IMG/VR virus record: IMGVR_UViG_3300020171_000131
Span: 1-24,286 of that record
Source of the DNA: a virus
DNA: 24,286 bases
Strand: one strand, 5' to 3'
The notes beneath the pieces are model-generated. The model did no database searches. It was given only the letters and a program-made list of their open reading frames with translations, and was not told where the DNA came from. How positions within the stretch are numbered: position 1 is the stretch's first letter; the number at the start of each line of letters is the position of its first letter. Shown in pieces: positions 1 to 6,392 of the stretch. The translations under genes and the position numbers were made by a program.

Positions 1-34
1 GGGAAGATATCAAAAACACAGGAGGAAACCATGA
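1..34 (+). CDS. 3' end of an upstream gene (possible)
   Basis: Reading from base 2, the frame is open to a TGA at 32-34. That stop overlaps the next ATG (31-33) as ATGA, the junction seen repeatedly in this operon. Only ten codons are visible, so no function can be assigned, and another frame cannot be excluded. Confidence 0.35.
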   Translation, partial: GRYQKHRRKP

Positions 35-192
35 AAAAACTTGAAGCCACAAAGTGCAAGGACGGGTATTTAGTCTATCTGACAGACGTGATTATAGTCA
101 CAACATCAAGCGAAGTCTACGAAATAGCGAAGCAAAACGGCTTGCAAATCGATCATGTTTGCGGTACAGATTTTAGAATAATTGCGGATTAA
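31..192 (+). CDS. Hypothetical protein, 53 aa
   Basis: A short ORF starts 5 nt after a strong AGGAGG-type site (about 20-26). The protein is a mix of charged and beta-prone stretches (YLVYLTDVIIV near residues 14-24) with two cysteines and no recognisable domain. It is the first complete gene of the accessory operon and is followed 11 nt later by the next gene. I do not recognise the family. The call rests on start context, tight packing and length typical of phage early genes. Confidence 0.6.
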   Translation: MKKLEATKCKDGYLVYLTDVIIVTTSSEVYEIAKQNGLQIDHVCGTDFRIIAD

Positions 193-203
193 GGAGAAAG
201 AAA

Positions 204-473
204 ATGATGCCAATAATAGTACCGATAATGATACCGGCGAATAAAAAACCGCCGCACGTCTGCCCAAAATGTGGACATGAATTTTATGATGATCCGGAAT
301 TGGGTTTTTTTTCTTTTATATTAATTATAATTATATTTTTTATAATAATATGGTTTGGAGTCACTATCGGATGGTGGCTTCTTCAAAGTTCATCGGTTGC
401 AATGGTACATAAAACACTTTATGAAATATTACTAAGCCAGTTGGAAGTATTGAAAAATTTAAAGTTATGGTAG
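204..473 (+). CDS. Zinc-ribbon plus transmembrane miniprotein, 89 aa
   Basis: An ORF with GGAG upstream and two adjacent in-frame ATGs (204 and 207). Residues 20-24 hold CPKCG, half of a zinc ribbon with no matching second pair. A long hydrophobic segment at about residues 34-60 (FFSFILIIIIFFIIIWF and following) predicts one membrane helix, with a short amphipathic tail. A membrane-anchored accessory protein is likely. The function is unknown and the family is not recognised. Confidence 0.65.
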   Translation: MMPIIVPIMIPANKKPPHVCPKCGHEFYDDPELGFFSFILIIIIFFIIIWFGVTIGWWLLQSSSVAMVHKTLYEILLSQLEVLKNLKLW

Positions 474-485
474 AGGAGAACAACC

Positions 486-731
486 ATGAAAAAATACAGT
501 ACAGACACAAACAATCTCATCGGGCCGGGTGACTGGTACAAGGCTGAGGAAGTTGACAGACAGCTTGGAAAGGCGGTGGATGAAATATCAGAGTATTCGT
601 CATATAAAAGTGATAACGAAATGGCGGTATTCGTATGGTGCTCAAATTGTGAATGCTACAATAGCGGTAAATATTGTGATTCCGATATATGCAAAGAACA
701 AGTAAGAAAATATTTGGAGGCGAAGGAATGA
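486..731 (+). CDS. Cys-rich hypothetical protein, 81 aa
   Basis: It starts after a GAGGAG site. The C-terminal half carries a cysteine cluster (CSNCEC at about 52-57, then CDSDIC at about 64-69) that looks like a small zinc-binding knuckle. The N-terminal half is acidic and hydrophilic and includes a GDWYKAEEVDRQLGKAVDEI stretch that is probably helical. It overlaps the next gene by ATGA, implying coupled translation. The function is unknown. Confidence 0.7.
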   Translation: MKKYSTDTNNLIGPGDWYKAEEVDRQLGKAVDEISEYSSYKSDNEMAVFVWCSNCECYNSGKYCDSDICKEQVRKYLEAKE

Positions 732-877
732 AAAAGTATTGCAAATGGACTTACGACGATGAGCATTATGTCACAGAGTGCGGTGAAGATTTTTCTTTTT
801 GCGATGGAGACGTTGAAGAAAATGGCTATGTTTTCTGTCCTGGATGCGGTAGAAAAATAAAGGTGGTAAAGGAATAA
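728..877 (+). CDS. Zinc-ribbon-like hypothetical protein, 49 aa
   Basis: It begins within the previous stop codon (ATGA), with TTGGAGGCGAAGG just upstream as ribosome binding site. Cysteines near residues 5, 18 and 24 and a CPGCGRKI block near 37-44 suggest a treble-clef or zinc-ribbon fold filling most of the protein. Short zinc ribbons of this kind are common in phage early operons and often have no assigned role. An in-frame upstream ATG at 689 exists, but it lies inside the preceding gene and lacks a site, so I use 728. Confidence 0.7.
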   Translation: MKKYCKWTYDDEHYVTECGEDFSFCDGDVEENGYVFCPGCGRKIKVVKE

Positions 878-1104
878 TGGAAAAAGAAACAAGAAAAAAA
901 CATGCTGCTTTTGTTCAGAACAATATAACTACGATTTCGAGATCCACAAAAAGAAAATCCGCATATCTGAAAATCAACATCAGTGATGAACTTGCAGAAG
1001 ATTTGATTAAATCTCAAGTGAAATATTGTCCTGATAATTTCCCAAAGGTCATGGGGCTGTCATTAGTTTGGGAAGAAAATTTAACAGACGAGGCAGATAA
1101 ATAA
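877..1104 (+). CDS. Hypothetical basic protein, 75 aa
   Basis: It starts in a TAATG overlap with the previous stop, behind AAAGGAA. The N-terminal third is basic (KETRKKH, STKRKSAYLKINI). The middle (SDELAEDLIKSQVKY) looks helical and the C-terminus is acidic. The alternation resembles a small DNA- or RNA-binding protein, but no family is evident. It overlaps the following 29-aa ORF by TAATG. Confidence 0.65.
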   Translation: MEKETRKKHAAFVQNNITTISRSTKRKSAYLKINISDELAEDLIKSQVKYCPDNFPKVMGLSLVWEENLTDEADK

Positions 1105-1193
1105 TGTCCACAGCAGAAACAATCATGGACGTGCTTGCAATAGCGGTGCTGATAATCACGATAATCGGTATTTGGAACGAAAAGGGGGAGTGA
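1104..1193 (+). CDS. Single-pass membrane miniprotein, 29 aa
   Basis: A 30-codon ORF starts at the ATG overlapping the previous stop (TAATG). It encodes one hydrophobic helix (VLAIAVLIITIIGIW) followed by a short charged tail (NEKGE). There is no strong ribosome binding site, so expression would depend on coupling to the upstream gene. Size and architecture fit phage membrane miniproteins; no role can be given. Confidence 0.5.
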   Translation: MSTAETIMDVLAIAVLIITIIGIWNEKGE

Positions 1194-1198
1194 TAACG

Positions 1199-1450
1199 AT
1201 GGAAGAGACTTTGAAAACAATATCGGATTTGGTAGGTTTGCAAATGACTATCCTATATATTGTTGTATGTATCGGTTTTGTTGCTTCTATGATTGAGAAA
1301 GCAAAAAACAGAATAAAGATAACAATGCTTTTTTTGATAATAATAATGTTTGTAGCAATACCTTTTATGCCGATCATTCGAGAGAAAATTGCTACAAAGA
1401 TATACCATAGTTATTATGTTGAGAATAAAGCGGAGGTCGAAAAGAGATGA
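1199..1450 (+). CDS. Two-pass membrane protein, 83 aa
   Basis: The start is chosen at 1199 because GGGGGAG (about 1185-1191) sits 7-8 nt upstream; an in-frame ATG at 1172 lies inside the preceding ORF. Two hydrophobic segments (about residues 15-33 and 43-59) flank a basic loop (EKAKNRIK), giving a hairpin membrane topology. The layout resembles the 74-aa protein at 1870-2094 (helix, short charged loop, helix with a PFIPI or PFMPI motif), so the two may be distant paralogues. The family is unknown. Confidence 0.65.
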   Translation: MEETLKTISDLVGLQMTILYIVVCIGFVASMIEKAKNRIKITMLFLIIIMFVAIPFMPIIREKIATKIYHSYYVENKAEVEKR

Positions 1451-1665
1451 ATATTGAATTTGATAACGATAAACCTTCATATTATGCACGTTATTTATCT
1501 GTGGTAACGCCATTATCTGCTCCGGAATATCCGAAAGCGGAATCATATCAAGAGGATATTCAATTATACTTCAAGATGAAAGAAAAATTGTTACTATATC
1601 CAAAGGAATCCAGGGGAAAAATCATATCGAATACATTGAAGAAAGTATTGGAGGAACGATCATGA
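1447..1665 (+). CDS. Hypothetical protein, 72 aa
   Basis: It starts by ATGA overlap with the previous gene, behind GGAGG. The protein is soluble and tyrosine-rich at the N-terminus (SYYARYLSVV). Its C-terminal half is helical and basic (YFKMKEKLLLYPKESRGK). It overlaps the next gene by ATGA. No recognised domain. Confidence 0.65.
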   Translation: MNIEFDNDKPSYYARYLSVVTPLSAPEYPKAESYQEDIQLYFKMKEKLLLYPKESRGKIISNTLKKVLEERS

Positions 1666-1877
1666 TAAAGAAATCTGATTTGAAAGCACTCTGGAATCTC
1701 CGGAGAAAAACTAATCAGGACGAAATAACCGCCCCGGCAGAGAACAAAATATGTTACGGCGATACTTGCGTATGGTCTACAACGAAAAAATCACAAGGCG
1801 GTCAAATGGTGAAGAATTTGAAGAAGCTGAAAGGATGGATTGAGGAGTTTGAAAAGGAGGAAAACAAAAATGCCTGA
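1662..1877 (+). CDS. Hypothetical protein, 71 aa
   Basis: ATGA-coupled to the preceding gene with a TTGGAGGAACG site. It has a basic N-terminus (SDLKALWNLRRK), two cysteines in the centre (CYGDTC) and a charged, probably coiled C-terminus (KNLKKLKGWIEEFEKEENK). No family recognised. The 3' end contains the AAGGAGG site of the next gene. Confidence 0.65.
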   Translation: MIKKSDLKALWNLRRKTNQDEITAPAENKICYGDTCVWSTTKKSQGGQMVKNLKKLKGWIEEFEKEENKNA

Positions 1878-2094
1878 TGGAATATCTGTATTATGTACGG
1901 TTCAACTAATTATATTTTATGTTCTGGTTCTTTATGTCTTTTTGGGTACATTCTTTGCATTTGAAGATACCAGAATAAGAATTTTTGCAACGTTTCTTAT
2001 GGTCATATATGTTTCATCTTTGCCATTCATTCCGATATTTCACGGAATACTGGATAAAAATGTTCGATATATTTACAAAATATTAGGATTATGA
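1870..2094 (+). CDS. Two-pass membrane protein, 74 aa
   Basis: The start at 1870 is supported by AAGGAGG about 8 nt upstream; an in-frame ATG at 1840 is inside the preceding gene and unsupported. Two hydrophobic helices (about residues 8-27 and 36-58) are separated by a short loop FEDTRIR. The second helix ends in PFIPIF, reminiscent of PFMPII in the protein at 1199-1450. It is probably an inner-membrane accessory protein of unknown function. Confidence 0.65.
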   Translation: MPDGISVLCTVQLIIFYVLVLYVFLGTFFAFEDTRIRIFATFLMVIYVSSLPFIPIFHGILDKNVRYIYKILGL

Positions 2095-2104
2095 GGGAGG
2101 AATT

Positions 2105-2587
2105 ATGCTAATCGCAGGAATAGACCCCGGATTATCAGGAGCAATGACGTTGATAACGGAAGAAAGTAATATTTACGCTGTTTATCCGTTCAAACATTAC
2201 ACTTATCACGACATATCAGAAGCTATTAAAAAATTATATTATATGGGCGGCCCAGTGCCAGCCATCCAAAAAGCCTACATTGAAAAAGTACACTCAATGC
2301 CTGCTCAGGGCGTGAGTTCAAGTTTCAAGTTCGGTCTGAATTTCGGAATCATTCAGGGCTTGCTTATCGGGCTTGAAATACCATTAGAGTTTGTGACACC
2401 GCAAAAATGGATGAAGGCAATGCAATGCATGACCGGAGGCGATAAGAACGTCACAAAAATAAGGGCTCAGCAGTTATTTCCAAAATGGAAAATAACACAC
2501 GGCAACGCTGATAGTATATTAATTGCGGAATATGGCCGGAGGATTGAAATAGCCGGATGTCACTTGGCGGAAAGGGGGAAGCCGTGA
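2105..2587 (+). CDS. RuvC-like Holliday-junction resolvase
   Basis: The 160-aa protein has the hallmarks of the RuvC/RNase H-fold resolvases. The first strand carries GIDPGLSGAM (Asp7), an acidic residue follows at the end of a later strand (AYIEKVHS, Glu60), and a C-terminal helix holds NADSILIAEYGRR (Asp136). These match the DDE-type metal-binding residues of the family, and length is close to cellular RuvC. RuvC-like enzymes cut branched DNA, and in phages they resolve replication or recombination intermediates before packaging. It starts after GGGAGG and couples by GTGA to the next gene. The superfamily call is secure; strict junction specificity is inferred. Confidence 0.9.
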   Translation: MLIAGIDPGLSGAMTLITEESNIYAVYPFKHYTYHDISEAIKKLYYMGGPVPAIQKAYIEKVHSMPAQGVSSSFKFGLNFGIIQGLLIGLEIPLEFVTPQKWMKAMQCMTGGDKNVTKIRAQQLFPKWKITHGNADSILIAEYGRRIEIAGCHLAERGKP

Positions 2588-2946
2588 AAACAGAAATAAA
2601 AACAATACATCGTTGCGGTTACTGCAAGAAGGTTTATTTTAGGGTCAGAAATTGTGAATATCACGAAACCATGTGCCATAAGAACCCGGAAAATTACAGA
2701 TTATGCTTACATTGTGGCGAACTCGAAAAGAAAAAAGTTGAAGTCCGCTTTGAAACTTACGGCGGAGAAGATTTCATAACATACAACTTATTCTACTGCG
2801 AGAAAATCAATTCCTACTTGTACCCTCCGCAATCAGAAATAAAGGAAAATACTATCTTGATGGAAGATATTGGTGATGGCGACATTTATAATATTCCGAT
2901 GAAAAAGGAGTGTGAATTTTACCACGAAAACCAAATCATACTGTAG
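2584..2946 (+). CDS. Zinc-finger hypothetical protein, 120 aa
   Basis: It uses a GTG start at 2584 that overlaps the resolvase stop (GTGA), preceded by GGAAAGGGGG. The N-terminal half has a C2H2-like arrangement (CGYCKK near 12-17, YHETMCH near 28-34) followed by a second CLHCGE pair (about 45-50). The C-terminal half is acidic and beta-prone. The zinc sites suggest nucleic-acid or protein binding, but I do not recognise a named family. An in-frame ATG at 2557 lies inside the resolvase gene and is less likely. Confidence 0.65.
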   Translation: MKTEIKTIHRCGYCKKVYFRVRNCEYHETMCHKNPENYRLCLHCGELEKKKVEVRFETYGGEDFITYNLFYCEKINSYLYPPQSEIKENTILMEDIGDGDIYNIPMKKECEFYHENQIIL

Positions 2947-3052
2947 ACTGCACTGCGATTATCATAACTGCAAGTGGTTTCCAAAGTACCAGGATTGCGG
3001 CTATCGGGTTGAGGTTAAGATAGGAGAGGATAACGATGTCAAAAGTAAATGA
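2912..3052 (+). CDS. Cys/His-rich miniprotein, 46 aa
   Basis: A GTG-started ORF overlaps the end of the previous gene and runs past its stop. The product has a dense Cys/His core (CRLHCDYHNCKWF, then DCGY) typical of a small metal-binding knuckle. AAAGGAG lies immediately upstream, but only about 1 nt from the GTG, which is unusually close; no other start is possible because an in-frame TGA sits at 2900-2902. It overlaps the next ORF by 17 nt. Coding is supported by the cysteine pattern and by filling an otherwise empty gap. Confidence 0.5.
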   Translation: MNFTTKTKSYCRLHCDYHNCKWFPKYQDCGYRVEVKIGEDNDVKSK

Positions 3053-3185
3053 AAATTGCGGAAACAAGAAATGCAAGGCATACGATGAGACTTGTTATTA
3101 TAATTGTTCGTTATCACTGTTTACGGAATTATATGGTTGTGAAATATTTAAACAGGAGGAAAAAGCTGATGTACATAAGGCGTGA
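3036..3185 (+). CDS. Cys-rich miniprotein, 49 aa
   Basis: It starts 7 nt after AGGAGAGG. Spaced cysteines (NCGNKKC, then ETCYYNC, then GC) suggest a small zinc- or disulfide-stabilised fold, similar in flavour to the preceding 46-aa protein. It overlaps the following gene by 17 nt, mirroring the overlap at its own start. The function is unknown. Confidence 0.6.
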   Translation: MSKVNENCGNKKCKAYDETCYYNCSLSLFTELYGCEIFKQEEKADVHKA

Positions 3186-3423
3186 AGTAATAGAAAAAGA
3201 TGGTGGAAAATTCTTACAGGCAAATATGCAGGATATTCATGAGGCGATATTTGAACTGAACAAGAAACTTGAATCAAAAGTAGAAAAATGCCTTCTGGAA
3301 AACCTGACCGATGATGCCTTGAATAATCTGCAAAAGAAAGTTAGAAATGAAAAGAGAAGGAGGAGAAACAGACATGATAGACTTAACTTACGAAAGCCAG
3401 AAGAAAGCGCAGAAGGACGTTGA
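3169..3423 (+). CDS. Charged coiled-coil-like protein, 84 aa
   Basis: The start at 3169 is chosen for the AGGAGG site 7-8 nt upstream; an in-frame ATG at 3049 lies in the previous ORF's territory and gives unlikely sequence. Residues about 18-60 form a probable helical coil (DIHEAIFELNKKLESKVEKCLLENL). The C-terminus is strongly basic (KRRRRNRHDRL), partly because it overlaps the next small gene. No named family. Confidence 0.6.
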   Translation: MYIRREVIEKDGGKFLQANMQDIHEAIFELNKKLESKVEKCLLENLTDDALNNLQKKVRNEKRRRRNRHDRLNLRKPEESAEGR

Positions 3424-3460
3424 CGATATTTTGAAAGCATTGGAGGCGGGGAAGAAATGA
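3374..3460 (+). CDS. Miniprotein, 28 aa
   Basis: A 29-codon ORF starts 8 nt after a strong GGAGGAG site inside the end of the preceding gene. It ends in an ATGA overlap with the next gene. The product is a short amphipathic helix (ESQKKAQKDVDDILKALEAG). The ribosome binding site and the precise coupling are the evidence; no function can be proposed. Confidence 0.5.
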   Translation: MIDLTYESQKKAQKDVDDILKALEAGKK

Positions 3461-3945
3461 AAACACTTTTAACGATTCAACTCGTATGTATTATATTGAT
3501 GCTGTTTATTGTTATTGAAAATCATGCTCAAAAGAAATGGATAATACCGAAAGAATATCGTGACAGTATAATGACTTCCGAAGTAGAAATAACAGGACAA
3601 GCCATTGGAACTTTGTGGCTACCTACAAAGCCGATATCATCTGTGGATAGAAGCAAAGGATTGACAGAAGAAACGAAACCATCGTTAAGTTATCAATGTG
3701 ATGTTCATACCACGGAATCAATAGTGACAGAATCGGATAAAAAATCCTTTATTTCGGACTATGACTATGATTTCAGCGGAGAAACAAAGGAAATAAAATA
3801 TGAGTTTCTTGATACATCTTGCCCTATTGTAACCGGAATAATGTATTCAAATCTTTGTATTCATTGTGCCCAAGAAGCCTGTTATATCTATCATGGAAAT
3901 TCATTATGCAAGGAATGTTTTGAGAAGGAGAAAGAAAAGCAATGA
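3457..3945 (+). CDS. Membrane-anchored zinc-ribbon protein, 162 aa
   Basis: It begins by ATGA overlap behind GGAGG. Residues 3-21 are a hydrophobic anchor (LLTIQLVCIILMLFIVI) with no obvious cleavage site. The middle is a polar Ser/Thr/Asp-rich linker. The last 40 residues carry CIHC, a further Cys and CKEC, forming a probable four-cysteine zinc site. The zinc motif should face the cytoplasm if the N-terminal helix is an outward-in anchor; topology cannot be settled here. Unknown family. Confidence 0.65.
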   Translation: MKTLLTIQLVCIILMLFIVIENHAQKKWIIPKEYRDSIMTSEVEITGQAIGTLWLPTKPISSVDRSKGLTEETKPSLSYQCDVHTTESIVTESDKKSFISDYDYDFSGETKEIKYEFLDTSCPIVTGIMYSNLCIHCAQEACYIYHGNSLCKECFEKEKEKQ

Positions 3946-4058
3946 TCGGAACCGAAATAACAGGAATGGAGATCATCGAAACCATCCTTATGATTATCAT
4001 GATAGGCGGCATATCACTTGTTCTGATTATGATTATGAACTATTGGAGGGGGAAATGA
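3942..4058 (+). CDS. Single-pass membrane miniprotein, 38 aa
   Basis: An ORF coupled by ATGA at both ends, behind AAGGAG. The protein is nearly all one methionine/isoleucine-rich helix (ETILMIIMIGGISLVLIMIM) ending NYWRGK, whose positive tail suggests N-out/C-in insertion. It is the second such miniprotein of the operon (compare 1104-1193). The role is unknown. Confidence 0.6.
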   Translation: MIGTEITGMEIIETILMIIMIGGISLVLIMIMNYWRGK

Positions 4059-4423
4059 ATAAATACATGCTGTTAAAAGAGTATGATAGTCCAACTATGC
4101 ATATAGCAAAAAATGTTATCAAGACTGAGTCTGAATGGATGAAGATTTTCAATTATTTGGAATCCGGACATTGTGAAATAAAAAAGGATTGGTTTCAGAA
4201 AATAGAAACAAATGATTATCCGATATTTAAAAATCACGATCAGAATAGTCCGGTAGGCATTATCCGCATAGAAAAAGAATATGCCGACACACTTACAAAT
4301 ATGTCATTCAAGGGATTTAATATAATATTTTCTCCGCAAGCAAAACGTAAAGATGGCAAATATGAAATGCTGTCAGTATCTTTTGTTCCGGAATTAAATA
4401 TAAAAGAAGGACAAGAAAAATGA
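4055..4423 (+). CDS. Hypothetical protein, 122 aa
   Basis: It starts in an ATGA overlap behind GGAGGGGG; the upstream extension of this frame is a shadow of the preceding genes. The protein is soluble and mixed alpha/beta, with no cysteine cluster or membrane segment. A central DQNSPVGIIRIEKEY stretch and a C-terminal SVSFVPELNI strand look like a folded domain. No family recognised. It couples to the next gene by ATGA. Confidence 0.65.
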   Translation: MNKYMLLKEYDSPTMHIAKNVIKTESEWMKIFNYLESGHCEIKKDWFQKIETNDYPIFKNHDQNSPVGIIRIEKEYADTLTNMSFKGFNIIFSPQAKRKDGKYEMLSVSFVPELNIKEGQEK

Positions 4424-4620
4424 ATACAATATTGAAAAAAGGTGAGTATTTGATTATAACGATGCCGGAAGAAACAACTTCATACGATGCGGTTAGACTA
4501 TCAGAACATATAAAAGAAAGATGCCCAGGCCTTATTAAAAAGACTTTATTGTTATATGGAAACTGTGATGTAAACGTAGTCAGAAACAAACCCAGTTATT
4601 ACCGGAGGTTCAAGAGATGA
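4420..4620 (+). CDS. Hypothetical protein, 66 aa
   Basis: It starts by ATGA overlap behind an AAGGAC sequence. A beta-hairpin-like N-terminus (KKGEYLIITMPEE) is followed by a helix (YDAVRLSEHIKERCP) and a basic tail (YYRRFKR). It couples by ATGA to the next gene. Unknown function. Confidence 0.65.
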   Translation: MNTILKKGEYLIITMPEETTSYDAVRLSEHIKERCPGLIKKTLLLYGNCDVNVVRNKPSYYRRFKR

Positions 4621-4772
4621 ATAACCCAGAAGAAAAACAGCCATGTATTTATTGCGGCGATCCCAATACGGCATTGCGGGTTGAACCATTCATCAAGGAA
4701 TTATCCGATGAAGCATTAGAAGTATGGATTTGCGATGATTGCTACAGAAAATCGGCAGGTGATCTGGAATGA
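4617..4772 (+). CDS. Zinc-ribbon miniprotein, 51 aa
   Basis: An ATGA-coupled ORF with GGAGG upstream. CIYCG at residues 10-14 and CDDC at about 40-43 form a complete four-cysteine zinc ribbon with a 25-residue spacer, which accounts for almost the whole protein. Such free-standing ribbons may act as protein adaptors or nucleic-acid binders. It couples by ATGA to the Lar-like gene, whose product carries the same kind of motif. Confidence 0.65.
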   Translation: MNNPEEKQPCIYCGDPNTALRVEPFIKELSDEALEVWICDDCYRKSAGDLE

Positions 4773-5161
4773 GCCATATTGATGATTATGAAGAATGCAA
4801 AAAATATTTAACTGAATTGAGCAACAAAAATATGGGTAAAATTACTGTAGGCGAATTATGCAATTTGTTTGAGATGGCATATACACACATGAATTTATTG
4901 AGAAAAGAAAAAGAGGAGGCGAGTCAAGAGATGGAAACGTATGATAATGGTGGAAATTTAATTGAGTTAGATGAATTGTTACCATGCCCTTTTTGCGGCG
5001 GGGAGCCGGAAATTATATTTATTGGTAATAATCAAACAAAAAGCCGAAGTGTAAAAATTAAATGTCCTGATTGCAGAATAGAAAGAACAGATGCCGGAAT
5101 TAGGTTTAATCATCAGCGCATTGCAGAAATAGCGGTTAAAAACTGGAATCGCCGGATATAA
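4769..5161 (+). CDS. Lar-like zinc-ribbon protein (restriction alleviation family)
   Basis: The C-terminal half (from about residue 66) has LLPCPFCGGEPEI, a second pair CPDC and a terminal AVKNWNRR. This order is that of the Lar family of small zinc-ribbon proteins found in Rac prophage and many phages. Rac Lar modulates type I restriction-modification in favour of methylation. The N-terminal 60 residues are a helical extension (ECKKYLTELSNKNMGK, FEMAYTHMNLLRKEKEEA) not present in short Lar proteins. The domain similarity is clear from the motif; an anti-restriction role is inferred and fits the base-modification genes further on. Confidence 0.7.
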   Translation: MSHIDDYEECKKYLTELSNKNMGKITVGELCNLFEMAYTHMNLLRKEKEEASQEMETYDNGGNLIELDELLPCPFCGGEPEIIFIGNNQTKSRSVKIKCPDCRIERTDAGIRFNHQRIAEIAVKNWNRRI

Positions 5162-5165
5162 AAAA

Positions 5166-5390
5166 ATGATTGATTATAGAAAATTAAAAAAAACTAGAAA
5201 ATTGGTAAGATTAAGGCAACAAGCCGTTGCTGATTATCTCGGCATTTCAAGAACGGCATTATCAAACATGGAAAATGGAATAAGCAAAATAACAGCTGAT
5301 GATTTTATGAAATTGTGTAATTTATATCGCTGCGAACCATATCACTTTTATGAACCGGAGAATAAAAAGGAGAAAAATGATGAAAGGTAA
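5166..5390 (+). CDS. XRE-family helix-turn-helix regulator, 74 aa
   Basis: The protein is a single Cro/CI-type DNA-binding domain. RQQAVADYLGISRTALSNME (about residues 17-36) is the helix-turn-helix, followed by the usual third and fourth helices (ITADDFMKLCNLYRCEPYHFY). It starts 4 nt after the Lar-like gene. Near the end of the left operon and just upstream of the terminator and promoter at 5676-5818, it is a candidate repressor of that promoter, which carries a palindrome in its spacer. The target is inferred. Confidence 0.85.
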   Translation: MIDYRKLKKTRKLVRLRQQAVADYLGISRTALSNMENGISKITADDFMKLCNLYRCEPYHFYEPENKKEKNDER

Positions 5391-5598
5391 TAATGAACCA
5401 CCAAAAAAGATTTATCCCCAGATAAACTGCCACGGAGAAAATCTTGAATGCCGGAAAATTGTTGATCTTGTGAATGATCTGTTCGAATTTATGGATGGAG
5501 AGACAGATAAAAAGGATGAAGATTGTGCAAAAGAATTTATGAATAAAATGCAGGAATTTTACAACAATATTAAAAAGATAAAAGAAAATAGGAAATAG
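5380..5598 (+). CDS. Hypothetical protein, 72 aa
   Basis: Two adjacent ATGs (5377 and 5380) follow AAAAAGGAG; 5380 gives the better spacing and overlaps the end of the regulator gene. The protein is acidic and helical (IVDLVNDLFEFMDGETDKKDEDC) with a basic tail. It is the last gene before the terminator. The family is not recognised. Confidence 0.6.
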   Translation: MKGNNEPPKKIYPQINCHGENLECRKIVDLVNDLFEFMDGETDKKDEDCAKEFMNKMQEFYNNIKKIKENRK

Positions 5599-5675
5599 TT
5601 ATTTGAAAATAAAACAAAAGGAGGCAACCTCATGATCTGATCTTACGAACGACTGAGCAACGCAATATTTTTAAG

Positions 5676-5706
5676 AAAGATGTCACGTAAAAATGGCATC
5701 TTTTTT
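5676..5706 (+). terminator. Intrinsic terminator of the left operon
   Basis: An inverted repeat AAAGATGTCA / TGGCATCTTT with a short A-rich loop is followed directly by a run of T. One G-T pair interrupts an otherwise perfect stem. It lies 78 nt after the last left-operon gene and before the next promoter. Confidence 0.8.
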
Positions 5707-5789
5707 AATTATTTTAAAACTATTTTTGAAAAACTCTGAAAAGCCCTATAAACATTGATGAAAATAAATGAATTATTTTGTTTAAAGTG

Positions 5790-5818
5790 TTGACATTGGG
5801 TAACACATGTGATATACT
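5790..5818 (+). promoter_or_regulatory. Sigma-70-type promoter P1
   Basis: TTGACA (5790-5795), a 17-nt spacer and TATACT (5813-5818), with TGA just upstream making an extended -10. The palindrome CACATGTG (5804-5811) lies in the spacer and is a plausible operator. Transcription would start near 5825, about 26 nt ahead of the ATG at 5851. Confidence 0.8.
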
Positions 5819-5850
5819 ATTATTAGAGGGAAAGAAAAAGGAGAAAAAAA

Positions 5851-6042
5851 ATGACTAAGAAAGAAATTCAAGAAAATATAGAATGGTTGGAATCAAAACT
5901 GGCTGTGGGTTCTTCATTGAGAAACAGAGCTCTTACTGGTTCTCCGGATGCTATCACAAGGATTGAAAAGTATAAAAAAGGCCTTGAAATGTTGAAAATT
6001 GAAAATATTCCGGAATATGAAAAAATAATGACAGTATATTAG
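5851..6042 (+). CDS. Hypothetical protein, 63 aa
   Basis: First gene of the second operon, behind AAAAGGAG. The protein is a helical hairpin-like sequence: EIQENIEWLESKLAVGSSL, a turn with TGSPDAI, then RIEKYKKGLEMLKIE. Its charge pattern suggests an oligomerising or DNA-mimic-like small protein, but no family is evident. It is followed by a 96-nt gap containing a foldable leader. Confidence 0.65.
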   Translation: MTKKEIQENIEWLESKLAVGSSLRNRALTGSPDAITRIEKYKKGLEMLKIENIPEYEKIMTVY

Positions 6043-6043
6043 G

Positions 6044-6116
6044 GCCGGAAGGCAACAACAGATTCGGTGGTTGCGATCACCGAGATAGAAAATTGAATCA
6101 AAGCTGACCTACCGGC
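6044..6116 (+). promoter_or_regulatory. Structured leader RNA upstream of the 82-aa gene
   Basis: The 96-nt gap folds as a closed element. GCCGG-A-AGG (6044-6052) can pair with CCT-A-CCGGC (6108-6116). Inside, TCGGTG (6064-6069) pairs with CACCGA (6078-6083) around loop GTTGCGAT. The loop's GTTG can also pair with CAAC at 6053-6056 or 6056-6059, a possible pseudoknot. No T-run follows, so it is not a terminator. I know no named class that fits. Confidence 0.45.
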
Positions 6117-6138
6117 TGGACGGGGAAAGGAAAGAAAA

Positions 6139-6387
6139 ATGATATATCTGAAAAAGGGTGAGTACTACAAAATGAGCAAAAATGAGGCTGAGGCGTTTTT
6201 CGAAAACGACGCTGAAAGTCTTGATATCCTTCGTGACAATCCGACAGCCGAAGTGTATCTGTTCACCGACGGCAAGTGGGCGATCCAAAGTGCCATTGTG
6301 TCAGAAGGGGAAAATCCGGCTAGTATTGATCGTTGGGAAGAGGATTACATAGCGGACTGTACCACAATAATTCAAATCATAGAATAA
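6139..6387 (+). CDS. Hypothetical acidic protein, 82 aa
   Basis: It starts after AAAGGAAAG. The protein is strongly acidic (NEAEAFFENDAESLDILRDN, WEEDYIADC) with a central beta-like AEVYLFTDGKWAIQSAIV. Such acidity is common in phage proteins that mimic DNA or bind host enzymes, but no family or role is recognised. Foldable non-coding segments flank it on both sides. Confidence 0.65.
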   Translation: MIYLKKGEYYKMSKNEAEAFFENDAESLDILRDNPTAEVYLFTDGKWAIQSAIVSEGENPASIDRWEEDYIADCTTIIQIIE

Positions 6388-6392
6388 TCGAA

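Noticed and set aside
3049-3168. N-terminal extension of the 84-aa protein
   Set aside because: It overlaps the 49-aa Cys-rich ORF, and the internal ATG at 3169 has the only good ribosome site.
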